From Amycolatopsis sp. NBC_01480 (GTDB lineage: Bacteria > Actinomycetota > Actinomycetes > Mycobacteriales > Pseudonocardiaceae), in contig NZ_CP109442.1 of the NCBI RefSeq assembly GCF_036227205.1, positions 5,084,001 through 5,148,000 of the forward strand: a stretch of 64,000 nt of DNA, read 5' to 3'. A program made the position numbers and the translations under genes. Positions 8,498 to 16,802 of the stretch are shown here, in pieces; the stretch's first letter is position 1, and every line of letters starts with the position of its first letter. Below the pieces are notes generated by a model that ran no database searches, was not told where the DNA came from, and was given only the letters and a program-made list of their open reading frames with translations.

Positions 8498-9082
8498 ATG
8501 ACCGAGGACTCGGCGAAAGAGCGGATCCTGAGCGCCGCTGAGGAGCTGTTCGCCGAGTCCGGCTTCGAGGCCACCCCGACGTCCCGCATCGCGGAGCGCG
8601 CCGGGGTGCCGAAGGGCCTGGTGCACTACTACTTCCGGCGCAAGGCCGACCTGCTGGCCGCACTCGTGGACCGGCTGCCGGACGAGCAGATCGAGCCCGC
8701 CACGGTGGTCGTCCCCGGCGATCTGGCGGGCAGCCTGCGCCGGCTGGTGGTCGAGCTGGACCGGCGGTTCACCGGCTCGCTCGGGCTCTCGCACCTGCTC
8801 TGGCGCGAGGCCGACACCCACCACGTGGTCCGCGAGGCGCTCGCGGACCGGTTCCAGCAGCTGGTGCGGCTGGTCCACTCGGTGATCGTGGGCGCCGCGG
8901 GCGGACGGCTGGCGGTCGCCGACGTCGACAACGCCTCAGGCCTGCTGGCCCGCGCGGTCAGCCACCGCCACGCCACGGCCCGCCATTCCCGCGACGACCG
9001 CCCGGCCGAATTCGACGGCGAGCTGACGTTCCTCGCGAACGCCCTCTCGTCGAAGGTCCGCAAGGCCGCCCCGGCCGACTGA
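8498..9082 (+). CDS. TetR family transcriptional regulator
   Basis: A 194-residue regulator. The N-terminal helix-turn-helix (about residues 5-50) reads ILSAAEELFAESGFEATPTS, then IAERAGVPKGLVHYYFRRKADLL, a clear TetR_N domain. The C-terminal ligand domain gives no specific hit by eye. ATG 8498 follows AAAGGAGC. It sits downstream of the SPW protein, divergent from ccr, and may bind the palindrome at 8052-8067 and regulate both sides. Confidence 0.9.
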   Translation: MTEDSAKERILSAAEELFAESGFEATPTSRIAERAGVPKGLVHYYFRRKADLLAALVDRLPDEQIEPATVVVPGDLAGSLRRLVVELDRRFTGSLGLSHLLWREADTHHVVREALADRFQQLVRLVHSVIVGAAGGRLAVADVDNASGLLARAVSHRHATARHSRDDRPAEFDGELTFLANALSSKVRKAAPAD

Positions 9083-9088
9083 CGGTTC

Positions 9089-9194
9089 CGCCCCAATGCC
9101 ACATTGGGTGCTCCAGCCCTGCCCCACCACCACCCTCAACGGAGGCGCTCCGCGCCCAGCCTCGATTCCATGCACCGAACGCCACATTGGGGCG
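9089..9194. repeat. Dispersed element with CGCCCCAATG terminal inverted repeats, copy A
   Basis: A 106-base intergenic element begins CGCCCCAATG and ends with its exact complement CATTGGGGCG. The inner core (CTCCAGCCCTGCCCCACC, then CCCTCAACGGAG, then CGCTCCGCGCCCAGCC) recurs in copy B at 20638-20773. It lies between the convergent tetR and epimerase genes. It has no coding capacity of its own and looks like a miniature mobile or foldback element. Confidence 0.65.
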
Positions 9195-9205
9195 CAAGAG
9201 CCAGC

Positions 9206-9670
9206 TCAGTGCGCGGCGGCCGCCGGCTCGACCAGTTCGACCAGCACGCCGCCGGCGTCCTTGGGGTGCACGAAGTTCACGCGGCTGTCCGAGGTGCCGC
9301 GCTTGGCCTCGTCGAAGAGCAGGCGCAGCCCCTTCGCGCGCAACGCCTCGGCGGCAGCGTCCACATCGGACACCCGGAACGCGAGCTGCTGAAGCCCGGG
9401 CCCGCTGCGGCCGAGGAACTTCGCGATCGTCGAATCGTCGCGCAGGGGCGCGAGCAGCTGGATCATCGTCTCGGTGCCCGCGGCGCCCGGGGCCCGCAGC
9501 ATCGCCTCGCGGACGCCCTGCTCCTCGTTCACCTCCTCGTGCGCGACTTCCAGGCCGAAGTGCTCCGTCTGGAAGGCGATCGCGGCGTCGAGGTCGGGCA
9601 CCGCGATGCCGACGTGGTCGATGGCCGTCACGAAGGGCTTGAGCACGGCTTGGGCGGACTCTGCGTTCAT
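9206..9670 (-). CDS. mce: Methylmalonyl-CoA epimerase
   Basis: A 154-residue vicinal-oxygen-chelate protein that interconverts (2R)- and (2S)-methylmalonyl-CoA. Family landmarks are AIDHVGIAVPDLDAAI at the start, a GPGLQQLAFRVSD segment and NFVHPKDAGGVLVELVEP at the end, which carry the metal-binding His and Glu residues. Length is normal. It is divergent from the thiolase and close to ccr and meaB, matching a methylmalonyl/ethylmalonyl-CoA role. Confidence 0.94.
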   Translation of the reverse strand: MNAESAQAVLKPFVTAIDHVGIAVPDLDAAIAFQTEHFGLEVAHEEVNEEQGVREAMLRAPGAAGTETMIQLLAPLRDDSTIAKFLGRSGPGLQQLAFRVSDVDAAAEALRAKGLRLLFDEAKRGTSDSRVNFVHPKDAGGVLVELVEPAAAAH

Positions 9671-9820
9671 ACCCGGCAGAATAAGCGCCCACCGGCTGGT
9701 GAAGCCCCCTGAATCGGCACGTGCGTCCCCTCACACTGGCTCAATCAAGAAGCGCCCCGGCCCTCGCCGCGCGGGTATGGTCACGGGAACTGCCAGTGCA
9801 CTGATGCTTTGGAGGACGTC

Positions 9821-11008
9821 GTGTCCGGTTCCGTGATCGTGGGCGCTGCCCGTACTCCGATCGGGCGGCTGCTCGGCTCGCTGAAGGACTTCTCGGGCGC
9901 GCAGCTCGGCGGGTTCGCGATCAAGGCGGCGCTGGAGCGCGCCGGCGTCTCCCCGAAGGACGTCGAGTACACGATCATGGGCCAGGTCCTCACCGCAGGC
10001 GCGGGCCAGATCCCGGCGCGGCAGGCGGCCGTGGCCGCGGGCATCCCGATGGACGTGCCCGCGCTGACCATCAACAAGGTCTGCCTCTCCGGCCTGGACG
10101 CGATCGCGCTGGCCGACCAGCTGATCCGGGCCGGCGAGTTCGACCTGATCGTGGCCGGCGGGCAGGAGTCGATGACGCAGGCGCCGCACCTGCTGCCGAA
10201 ATCCCGCGCGGGCTTCAAATACGGCGACGTGACGATGCTCGACCACATGGCGTACGACGGCCTGTTCTGCGCCTTCGACCAGGTCGCCATGGGCGCCTCG
10301 ACGGAGAAGCACAACGTCCGCTACGGCATCACCCGCGAGCAGCAGGACGAGTTCTCCGCGCGTTCGCACCAGCGCGCCGCGGCGGCCATCGAGGCCGGGT
10401 TCTTCCGTGAGGAGATCGCGCCGGTCTCGATCCCGCAGCGCAAGGGCGACCCGGTGCTGTTCAGCGCCGACGAGGGCGTCCGCGCCGACACCACCGTCGA
10501 GAGCCTGGCCCGGCTGCGCCCGGCGTTCGCCTCCGACGGCACGATCACGGCCGGCACCTCGTCGCAGATCTCCGACGGCGCGGCCGCGGTCGTGGTCTGC
10601 AGCCCGGAGAAGGCCGCGGAGCTGGGCCTCACGCCGCTGGCCGAGATCGGCGCGCACGGCGTGGTCGCCGGCCCGGACGCGTCACTGCACGAGCAGCCGT
10701 CGAACGCCATCCGCAAGGCACTGGCCAAGGCGAAGCTGGACGTGGGCGACCTAGACCTGGTCGAGATCAACGAGGCGTTCGCCGCCGTCGGCGTGGTCTC
10801 GTCCGAGAAGCTGGGCCTGGACCCGGCGAAGGTGAACGTGAACGGCGGCGCCATCGCGCTGGGCCACCCGATCGGCGCGTCCGGCGCGCGCCTGGCCGTG
10901 CACCTGGTGCACGAGCTGCGCCGCCGCGGTGGCGGGCTCGGCGCGGCCGCGCTGTGCGGTGGCGGCGGCCAGGGCGACGCGCTGCTGCTGCGCGTCCCTT
11001 CCGCGTAA
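9821..11008 (+). CDS. Acetyl-CoA C-acetyltransferase (thiolase)
   Basis: A 395-residue thiolase, condensing two acetyl-CoA or cleaving acetoacetyl-CoA. The nucleophilic Cys is C88 in [11 protein letters not shown]; the His-containing NEAFA motif, [14 protein letters not shown] and the C-terminal CGGGGQGDA are all present. GTG 9821 has GGAGG five bases upstream; a TTG 12 bases earlier is in frame but overlaps that ribosome site. Neighbours (ccr, epimerase, meaB) suggest the biosynthetic direction, supplying acetoacetyl-CoA. Confidence 0.94.
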   Translation: MSGSVIVGAARTPIGRLLGSLKDFSGAQLGGFAIKAALERAGVSPKDVEYTIMGQVLTAGAGQIPARQAAVAAGIPMDVPALTINKVCLSGLDAIALADQLIRAGEFDLIVAGGQESMTQAPHLLPKSRAGFKYGDVTMLDHMAYDGLFCAFDQVAMGASTEKHNVRYGITREQQDEFSARSHQRAAAAIEAGFFREEIAPVSIPQRKGDPVLFSADEGVRADTTVESLARLRPAFASDGTITAGTSSQISDGAAAVVVCSPEKAAELGLTPLAEIGAHGVVAGPDASLHEQPSNAIRKALAKAKLDVGDLDLVEINEAFAAVGVVSSEKLGLDPAKVNVNGGAIALGHPIGASGARLAVHLVHELRRRGGGLGAAALCGGGGQGDALLLRVPSA

Positions 11009-11023
11009 AGGCTGCTTCATTGA

Positions 11024-11108
11024 TACCAATCCGACCGACAGCCACGGCCGATCGGCATGACGAGGCCGGCCGCCAGTTGGTCGGGCCTGCTTTTCGATCG
11101 GATTGGTA
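11024..11108. repeat. 85-base foldback element between thiolase and meaB
   Basis: The 11-base arms TACCAATCCGA and TCGGATTGGTA are exact complements. Inside them a second imperfect pair occurs (CCGACCGAC at 11031-11039 and GTTGGTCGG at 11076-11084). The inner segment around 11074-11098 resembles part of the tandem array at 51.4 kb (TGGTCGG-R-CCTGC-K-T-Y-TCG). It may be a small foldback element or an attenuator ahead of meaB. Confidence 0.45.
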
Positions 11109-11113
11109 AGCCT

Positions 11114-12079
11114 TTGGCTGCACCCGATCTCGACGAACTGGTCGGCCGCGCGCGCGAAGGACAGGCGCGCGCGGTCGCCCGGTTGATCTCGCTGGTCGAG
11201 GACGGCTCGCCGCGGGTCGCGGACATCGCCCGCCTGCTGACGCCACACACCGGCACCGCGCGGGTGATCGGCCTGACCGGCCCGCCCGGTGTCGGCAAGT
11301 CGACATCGACGTCCGCGCTGCTCACGGCGCTGCGTTCGGCCGGTAAACGGGTCGGGGTGCTGGCGATCGACCCGTCCTCGCCGTTTTCCGGCGGCGCCCT
11401 GCTGGGCGACCGGATCCGGATGACCGAGCACGCGACCGACCCCGGGATCTTCATCCGCTCGATGGCCACCCGCGGCCACCTCGGCGGCCTGTCCTGGGCG
11501 ACGCCGCAAGCCGTGCGGGTGCTCGACGCGGCGGGCTTCGACGTGGTGCTGATCGAGACCGTCGGTGTTGGACAGTCCGAAGTGGACGTTGTGAAGCTGG
11601 CCGACACCACCGTGGTCCTGCTCGCGCCCGGCATGGGCGACGGGATCCAGGCGGCGAAGGCGGGGGTGCTGGAGATCGCGGACGTGTTCGTGGTCAACAA
11701 GGCCGACCGCGACGGCGCCGAGGCGACCGTGCACGACCTGAAGCAGATGATTTCCCTGGCCCGCCGCGAACTGCGCGGCCCGAGCTGGCGCCAGCCGATC
11801 GTGCGGACCATCGCGTCGAAGGGCGAGGGCGCCGCCGAGGTCGTCGCGGCGCTGGACGCGCACCACGCTTGGCTGACGGCCCACGGCGAACTCGCCCGCC
11901 GCCGCTCGGCCCGGGCCCGCGACGAGGTGGAGGCCATCGCCCTGCGCCGCCTGCGCGCCGAACTGGCCGACCTCCGCGACGGCGACCGCCTCGCCGACCT
12001 CGCCGACCTCGTGGTCGCCCGCGAACTGGACCCCTTCGCAGCGGCGGAGGCCCTGATCACCGACTTGCGGGGTTATTGA
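11114..12079 (+). CDS. meaB: Methylmalonyl-CoA mutase chaperone GTPase MeaB
   Basis: A 321-residue G3E-family GTPase that protects and reloads B12-dependent methylmalonyl-CoA (or ethylmalonyl-CoA) mutase. The P-loop GLTGPPGVGKST (about residue 55), IDPSSPFSGGALLGDRIRM, ETVGVGQSE and VVNKAD motifs are all present. TTG 11114 gives the usual family N-terminus (LDELVGRAREG). ATG 11057 would add 19 residues encoded entirely by the foldback element, so it is less likely. The mutase itself is not in this window. Confidence 0.93.
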   Translation: MAAPDLDELVGRAREGQARAVARLISLVEDGSPRVADIARLLTPHTGTARVIGLTGPPGVGKSTSTSALLTALRSAGKRVGVLAIDPSSPFSGGALLGDRIRMTEHATDPGIFIRSMATRGHLGGLSWATPQAVRVLDAAGFDVVLIETVGVGQSEVDVVKLADTTVVLLAPGMGDGIQAAKAGVLEIADVFVVNKADRDGAEATVHDLKQMISLARRELRGPSWRQPIVRTIASKGEGAAEVVAALDAHHAWLTAHGELARRRSARARDEVEAIALRRLRAELADLRDGDRLADLADLVVARELDPFAAAEALITDLRGY

Positions 12080-12102
12080 CGGCCGGGTTTGGCTGTTGCC
12101 GC

Positions 12103-12159
12103 GGTCTCTGAAGGCCACCTTCAGAGGCGTACATGCCCTCAAGGTGGCCTTCAGAGACC
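12103..12159. terminator. Convergent hairpin terminator
   Basis: Perfect 19-base arms (GGTCTCTGAAGGCCACCTT and its complement) enclose a 19-base loop between the ends of meaB and the protease gene. It is suited to stop transcription from both sides. Confidence 0.7.
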
Positions 12160-12180
12160 TACATCGAAGCCGCGCCGCTG

Positions 12181-13206
12181 TCACTGAGCCGACTGGGCCC
12201 GTTCGTACAACGGCTTGGTGATCGCCGTGCTGAACTGCGGCCCCACCAAGTTCCGCGTGCAGTTCTCCGTGGCACCCGACGGGCAGACTTTCCCTGCGGC
12301 GTCAAAGAAGCCGGCATGCGTGTTGTCCCCGACAACGGTGCCCAGCCCCGTACCAGGATCGAAGTCCCGCAGACGGGGGCCGCCGCTTGATCCGCCGCCC
12401 ATGACGCAGGCCGTGCCCCACTCGTCGGGCGAATCGGGGTTGTCCGCGGTGCCCGGGTAGTGCTTCGCCGGGCCGTGGCAGAACGCCAGGCGCTCGCCGA
12501 TGTACTCGGGCAGGCCTTCGCGCGCCGGGTCGGATGCGGCGCGCGGGTAGCCGAACTGGTAGACGTCGGCGTCGCCCGGAGCGGTGAAGGCGATGTTCTG
12601 TGACGCGCCCACGGCGTCTTCGACGCGTCGGCCCGCTTCATTGGGGTTGAGCGCCACGAAGGCCTGGTCGTAGGCGTCGAACTTCGCCGCGTGCTGCTGG
12701 TCGTTCGCGAGCCAGGTCGAGTCGGCGACGCCGAGGCGTCCGACGAACTTCCCGTACGGCGCCTGCCCGTCGTGGTAGCCGGGGATGAACAGGGAATTGG
12801 CGTTCCAGGCGTGGTTTTCGCCCAGCAGGTCGGTGTTCTCGACGCAGTGCCCGGCCGTGACGACCGTGCTGCGGTTGGCGCTGCGGACCACCGTCGCGGT
12901 GCAGCTGGAGTCCTCGCCGTGGTCGGTGAAGAAGAGCCGGCCGAAGGTGGCGGCCGGGCCGGTCCAGGGCGCGCCGTCGGCGGCGGCTTTCGGCGGGTTG
13001 CCCGAAGACGGCTGCGTGAGTGCCTTGATCCGCTCGGGGGTCCAGTAATCGAGTACGGCCTGCTGCTGGGCGGGCGTCACGGCGAGGTCGCTGGTGGCGA
13101 CTTCGGCGGAGTCGGCGAAGGCAGGGGTCACGGCTCCCACTAGGAACACCGGGAGCAGGGAGAGCGCGGCGGCGAACTGCACAGGGCGGAGGCGGATGAT
13201 CGACAT
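12181..13206 (-). CDS. Secreted trypsin-like serine protease
   Basis: A 341-residue exported protein. Residues 1-31 form a signal peptide ending PAFA. The chymotrypsin-fold triad can be placed: H120 in VTAGHC, a likely Asp at about 180 in AYDQAFVAL, and S274 in GGGSSGGP. Several Cys pairs suggest disulphides. Length fits secreted actinobacterial glutamyl-endopeptidase/trypsin-like proteases. Substrate is not predictable. It is divergent from a secreted cyclophilin. Confidence 0.88.
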   Translation of the reverse strand: MSIIRLRPVQFAAALSLLPVFLVGAVTPAFADSAEVATSDLAVTPAQQQAVLDYWTPERIKALTQPSSGNPPKAAADGAPWTGPAATFGRLFFTDHGEDSSCTATVVRSANRSTVVTAGHCVENTDLLGENHAWNANSLFIPGYHDGQAPYGKFVGRLGVADSTWLANDQQHAAKFDAYDQAFVALNPNEAGRRVEDAVGASQNIAFTAPGDADVYQFGYPRAASDPAREGLPEYIGERLAFCHGPAKHYPGTADNPDSPDEWGTACVMGGGSSGGPRLRDFDPGTGLGTVVGDNTHAGFFDAAGKVCPSGATENCTRNLVGPQFSTAITKPLYERAQSAQ

Positions 13207-13298
13207 ACCGGCACGCTAGGGAGCGGTTGTCAGGCGCCGGTCAGGGTCCGGTCAGCATCCGCGACTTTCGCGGGCTGCCGCGCCGGCGCGGGCGTTCC

Positions 13299-13304
13299 TA
13301 TACT
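13299..13304 (+). promoter_or_regulatory. Probable -10 element for the cyclophilin gene
   Basis: TATACT, 38 bases before the ATG, is the only AT-rich -10-like hexamer in this divergent region. No good -35 is seen. Confidence 0.35.
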
Positions 13305-13341
13305 GCGGGCCTGCTACTGGGGATCATCGGAAAGGCATCAC

Positions 13342-14085
13342 ATGAAGAGACTCCTGGTCACCGCGCTGGCGGTCGGTGCGCTGTTCGCCGCGGTCACGCC
13401 CGCGGCCACCGCGGCCACCGTCACGGCGCCGCCGAAGGTCACGCACGGCCCGTGCCAGTACACCGAGACGCCGGACGACCCCGCGGTCCGGCCGGTCTCG
13501 CTGCCGCCGGACCCGCGGCACACCCCGGACCACGGCAAGGTCGACGTGCTGGTCTCCACCAGCCAGGGCTCGCTGCCGCTGCGGCTGGACCGCGCGCAGG
13601 CCCCGTGCACCGTGCAGAGCTTCGTGCACCTGGCGACCCAGCGGTTCTACGACTTCACCACCTGCCACCGGCTCACCGCGTACCCGACGCTGAAGGTGCT
13701 GCAGTGCGGCGACCCGTCGGCCACCGGCGAGGGCGGCCCCGGCTACAAGTTCGGCGACGAGCTGCCCACGACGCTGCCGCCCGCGCCCAACGACCCGACG
13801 GGTAAGCGCCGGATCTACTCCCGCGGCCTGCTGGCCATGGCGAACGCCGGCCCGGACACCAACGGCTCGCAGTTCTTCGTCGTCTACGGCGATTCCACGC
13901 TGCTGCCCAACTACACCGTCTTCGGCACGGTCGGCGCGGCCGGCCTGCGCACGCTGGACAAGGTCGCCGCGGGCGGCATCAAGCCGGACGCGGACACCCC
14001 GCCGGGCACCACCCCCGTCGACGGCACGCCGGTGCTCACCACCGAACTGCGCCACGTCCTCCCGCTCTGCATCTTCTGCGGCTGA
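13342..14085 (+). CDS. Secreted cyclophilin-type peptidyl-prolyl isomerase
   Basis: A 247-residue protein with a signal peptide (residues 1-24, ending TPAATAA). A cyclophilin domain spans about residues 68-240: VLVSTSQGSLPLRLD, SFVHLATQRFYDFTTCHR, then MANAGPDTNGSQFFVV, the active-site region. It probably helps fold exported proteins outside the membrane. The Cys near the N-terminus and the C-terminal CIFCG are notable. ATG 13342 follows GGAAAGG. Confidence 0.92.
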   Translation: MKRLLVTALAVGALFAAVTPAATAATVTAPPKVTHGPCQYTETPDDPAVRPVSLPPDPRHTPDHGKVDVLVSTSQGSLPLRLDRAQAPCTVQSFVHLATQRFYDFTTCHRLTAYPTLKVLQCGDPSATGEGGPGYKFGDELPTTLPPAPNDPTGKRRIYSRGLLAMANAGPDTNGSQFFVVYGDSTLLPNYTVFGTVGAAGLRTLDKVAAGGIKPDADTPPGTTPVDGTPVLTTELRHVLPLCIFCG

Positions 14086-14114
14086 GCCGGTCTTGAAGGC
14101 GAGGCGAGCCAGGC

Positions 14115-15500
14115 TCAGGAAGTGACCTCCCACAGGGCCTCGACCAGGGCCTGAGTGGCACCCGCGAACGCGTGGCCGGCCGGGGCGCCGTACCCGGCGA
14201 TCAGCCCGCCCGGCCCGCGTTCGCCGTGCCACCACTGGGTGAGGCCCTCGACGCCGATCGAACGGCGGCGGCACGCGGCCAGCACCTCGGCCTCGCTCGG
14301 GCTCGACGGGCGGTCCAGCATGAGCAGCAGGTGCAGCCCGGCGGCGATCCCTTGTGGACGGACGGTGCCGGGCAGCGCGGCCAGCAGCCGGTCGCGGCGG
14401 GCCCGGTACTCCGTGCGGGTCCGGCGGACGTGCCGGTCGTAGGCGCCGGAGGTGATCAGCTCGGCCAGCGCGAGCTGGTCGATCAGGGGCGGCCGCGCGC
14501 CGCTGTCGAACATCGCCGCGCGGACCGGCTCGACCAGCGCCCGCGGCAGCACCAGCCAGGCCAGCCGCAGCGCGGGCGCGAGCGTTTTGCTGGCCGTGCC
14601 CGCGTAGACGACGTGCTCGGGCGCCAGCGCCTGGAGCGCGCCGACCTGCTGGCGGTCGTACCGGAACTCGCCGTCGTAGTCGTCCTCGATGACGATCGCG
14701 CCGGTCTTCGCGGCCCAGCGGGTCAGCGACGCCCGCCGCTCGGGCGCGAGCGCGACGCCCAGCGGGTACTGGTGCGCGGCGGTGACCACGACCGCGGGAC
14801 TGTCCAGTTCGGACACTCGCAGCCCCTGCGCGTCGACGTCCACCGGCCGGATCCGCTGCCCGTTCGCGGCGGCGATGTCGCGGTAGATGTTCAGCGAGGG
14901 GTTCTCGAAGGCCGTTTCGGTCACTCCGCGTTCGCGCAGGACCCGCGAAAGCAGCGCGACGGCGTGCGAGAAACCGCAGCACACCACGGTTCGCTCCGGG
15001 TCCGCGAGCACGCCACGGCTGCGCGAGATGTAGCCCGCCAGGGCGGCCCGCAGCTCGGGCGCGCCCAGCAGATTCGTGTAGCCGAAGTCGGCCGCGGCCG
15101 CGTGCTGCAAGGCTTTGCGGGTGGCGGCCTGCCAGTCCGCGCGGGGGAACATGGTCAGGTCCGGCCGTCCCGGACGCAGGTCCCAGCGCGGCGCCGGCTC
15201 GTGCGGGACGGGCCGGGGCGCGGACTGCGGCAGCGCCCCCGCCGTCGCGACGCGGGTGGGCGCGCCTTGAAGGGTGTGCAGGTAGCCCTCCGCGGCGAGG
15301 TCGGCGTACACGCGCGTGACGGTCCCCCTCGCGACGCCGAGGTCGGCCGCCAGCGCACGCGTCGACGGGACCGCCGCGCCCGGCTGCCAGCGCCCGGACC
15401 GGATGGCCGCGCGGATTGCGTCCGCGAGCCCCGTCCGGCCGGTTTCCGGCCGCCAGCCGAGGTGCACGTCGATGCCCGAACTGGACCACGTTTCCGCCAT
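14115..15500 (-). CDS. MocR/PdxR-type regulator (GntR HTH fused to aminotransferase-like domain)
   Basis: A 461-residue fusion. Residues about 18-85 form a GntR winged helix (LADAIRAAIRSGRWQPGAAV, then STRALAADLGVARGTVTRVYADL). Residues about 120-455 form a fold-type-I aminotransferase domain with the PLP-lysine region GTASKTLAPALRLAW and VIEDDYDGEFRYD. Such proteins sense PLP or amino acids and control adjacent genes. ATG 15500 is preferred over longer upstream frames, which cross the promoter. It is divergent from the AhpD-like gene 46 bases away, its likely target. Confidence 0.9.
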   Translation of the reverse strand: MAETWSSSGIDVHLGWRPETGRTGLADAIRAAIRSGRWQPGAAVPSTRALAADLGVARGTVTRVYADLAAEGYLHTLQGAPTRVATAGALPQSAPRPVPHEPAPRWDLRPGRPDLTMFPRADWQAATRKALQHAAAADFGYTNLLGAPELRAALAGYISRSRGVLADPERTVVCCGFSHAVALLSRVLRERGVTETAFENPSLNIYRDIAAANGQRIRPVDVDAQGLRVSELDSPAVVVTAAHQYPLGVALAPERRASLTRWAAKTGAIVIEDDYDGEFRYDRQQVGALQALAPEHVVYAGTASKTLAPALRLAWLVLPRALVEPVRAAMFDSGARPPLIDQLALAELITSGAYDRHVRRTRTEYRARRDRLLAALPGTVRPQGIAAGLHLLLMLDRPSSPSEAEVLAACRRRSIGVEGLTQWWHGERGPGGLIAGYGAPAGHAFAGATQALVEALWEVTS

Positions 15501-15526
15501 GACACTGGACCATACTCGTGGACCAG
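15481..15526. promoter_or_regulatory. Repeated TGGACCA sites between the MocR gene and ahpD-like gene
   Basis: TGGACCA occurs three times: at 15482-15488 (inside the regulator's first codons), 15506-15512 and 15519-15525, the last two 13 bases apart. Direct repeats of this kind are typical binding sites for MocR regulators. The assignment is inferred from position. Confidence 0.5.
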
Positions 15527-15546
15527 TTCGAGCTAATCTCGGAGAC

Positions 15547-16011
15547 ATGACAACACGCATCGCGATCGGGCGCGGAGTGCCCGGCATCTACCAGGCCATG
15601 GCCCACCTGCAAGGCGAGGTCGACAAGGCGGCCGCGAACGCCGGGGTCGACGGGAAACTGCTCGAGCTGGTGAAGATCCGCACCTCGCAGATCAACGGCT
15701 GCGCCTTCTGCCTCGACATGCACACCCACGACGCCATCGGGATGGGCGAATCGCCCCGGCGGATCTTCGTGCTCGAAGCCTGGCGCGAAGCCGAGCTGTA
15801 CACCGAGCAGGAGCGCGCGGCGCTGGCGCTGACCGAGTCGATGACCCGGATCGCCGACACCAAGGACGTGCCCGAGGACGTCTACGCCGAGGCCGTCCGG
15901 GTGTTCACCGAAGAGCAGTACCGGGTGGTCGCGTGGGCGATCATCACGATCAACTCGTGGAACCGCATCGCGGTCCCCAGCCACTCGCCGCTGCCGGACC
16001 GCAGCGCGTGA
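15547..16011 (+). CDS. AhpD-like carboxymuconolactone decarboxylase family protein
   Basis: A 154-residue protein with the alkylhydroperoxidase-type active site C52-A-F-C55 followed by H59 (GCAFCLDMHTH). Members reduce peroxides or have uncharacterised redox roles. ATG 15547 follows CGGAGAC. The stop overlaps the next gene's GTG (GTGA), so the two are coupled. Divergence from a MocR regulator suggests PLP- or amino-acid-linked control. Confidence 0.9.
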   Translation: MTTRIAIGRGVPGIYQAMAHLQGEVDKAAANAGVDGKLLELVKIRTSQINGCAFCLDMHTHDAIGMGESPRRIFVLEAWREAELYTEQERAALALTESMTRIADTKDVPEDVYAEAVRVFTEEQYRVVAWAIITINSWNRIAVPSHSPLPDRSA

Positions 16012-16748
16012 GCGCCGGCGCACTGCGGGCGCTGCACGTGCCGGGGCGCCCACTGGTGCTGCCGAACGCCTGGGACGCCGATTCCGCGCGCCTGGTCGTC
16101 GAGGCCGGTTTCCCCGTGGTGGCAACGAGTTCCGCGGCCGTCGCGGCGGCGCTCGGCCACCCGGACGGCGAGGCCGCGCCGGTGGACGACATGCTCGCCG
16201 CCGCCGCGCGGATCGTCGCCGCGGTGTCCGTGCCGGTGACCGTCGACGCCGAGTCCGGCTACGGCCTGGCGCCGGCGGACCTCGCGGGGCGGCTGCTGGA
16301 GATCGGCGTGGCCGGCTGCAACTACGAGGACACCGACCACACCGGCGGTGGCCTTCGGCCGATCGTCGAGCAGGCCGCGCGCGTCACGGAGCTGCGCAAG
16401 GCCGCGGGTGACGAGCTGGTGCTGAACGCGCGGGTCGACGCGTTCATCGGCGCTCCCGACGAAGCGGCGGTGTTCGACGACGCCGTGGCCCGCGGCCGCG
16501 CGTACCTCGAGGCGGGCGCGGACTGCGTGTACCCGATCCTGGTGCGCTCGCCCGAATTGCTCGCTGAGTTCGTCCGCCAGGTCGGTGGTCCGGTGAATGC
16601 GGCCGCACTGCCGGGCGGGCCGGGGCTTGCCGCGCTCGCCGAGCTGGGGGTGGCGCGGATTTCCCTGGGCACGGGGCTGTGGCGGCACTTGCGCGGAGTG
16701 CTGCAGGACGTCCTCGGCGGCATAACCGAGGGACGGCTGCCTTATTGA
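16008..16748 (+). CDS. Isocitrate lyase/PEP mutase family protein
   Basis: A 246-residue (beta/alpha)8 protein of the PEP mutase/2-methylisocitrate lyase superfamily. It shows LVLPNAWDADSARLV at the start, the metal-binding VTVDAESGYG segment and GCNYEDTDHTGG. It lacks the longer lyase Cys loop seen in true isocitrate lyases, so it may be an oxaloacetate-type or unassigned C-C/C-P lyase. GTG 16008 overlaps the upstream stop. Its own stop is partly built from palindrome copy 2. Confidence 0.85.
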   Translation: MSAGALRALHVPGRPLVLPNAWDADSARLVVEAGFPVVATSSAAVAAALGHPDGEAAPVDDMLAAAARIVAAVSVPVTVDAESGYGLAPADLAGRLLEIGVAGCNYEDTDHTGGGLRPIVEQAARVTELRKAAGDELVLNARVDAFIGAPDEAAVFDDAVARGRAYLEAGADCVYPILVRSPELLAEFVRQVGGPVNAAALPGGPGLAALAELGVARISLGTGLWRHLRGVLQDVLGGITEGRLPY

Positions 16749-16796
16749 CTCGTGAGTGGCTATGACGGTTAGAACCGTCATAGCCACTCACGAGTC
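16747..16796. terminator. Dispersed palindrome, copy 2
   Basis: Perfect 24-base arms (GACTCGTGAGTGGCTATGAC then GGTT, and complement) around a central AG, between convergent genes. Relative to copy 4 two arm positions differ with matching changes on the other arm. This preserves pairing, a covariation sign of selection for structure or of palindrome turnover. Confidence 0.7.
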
Positions 16797-16802
16797 TGTG
16801 GG

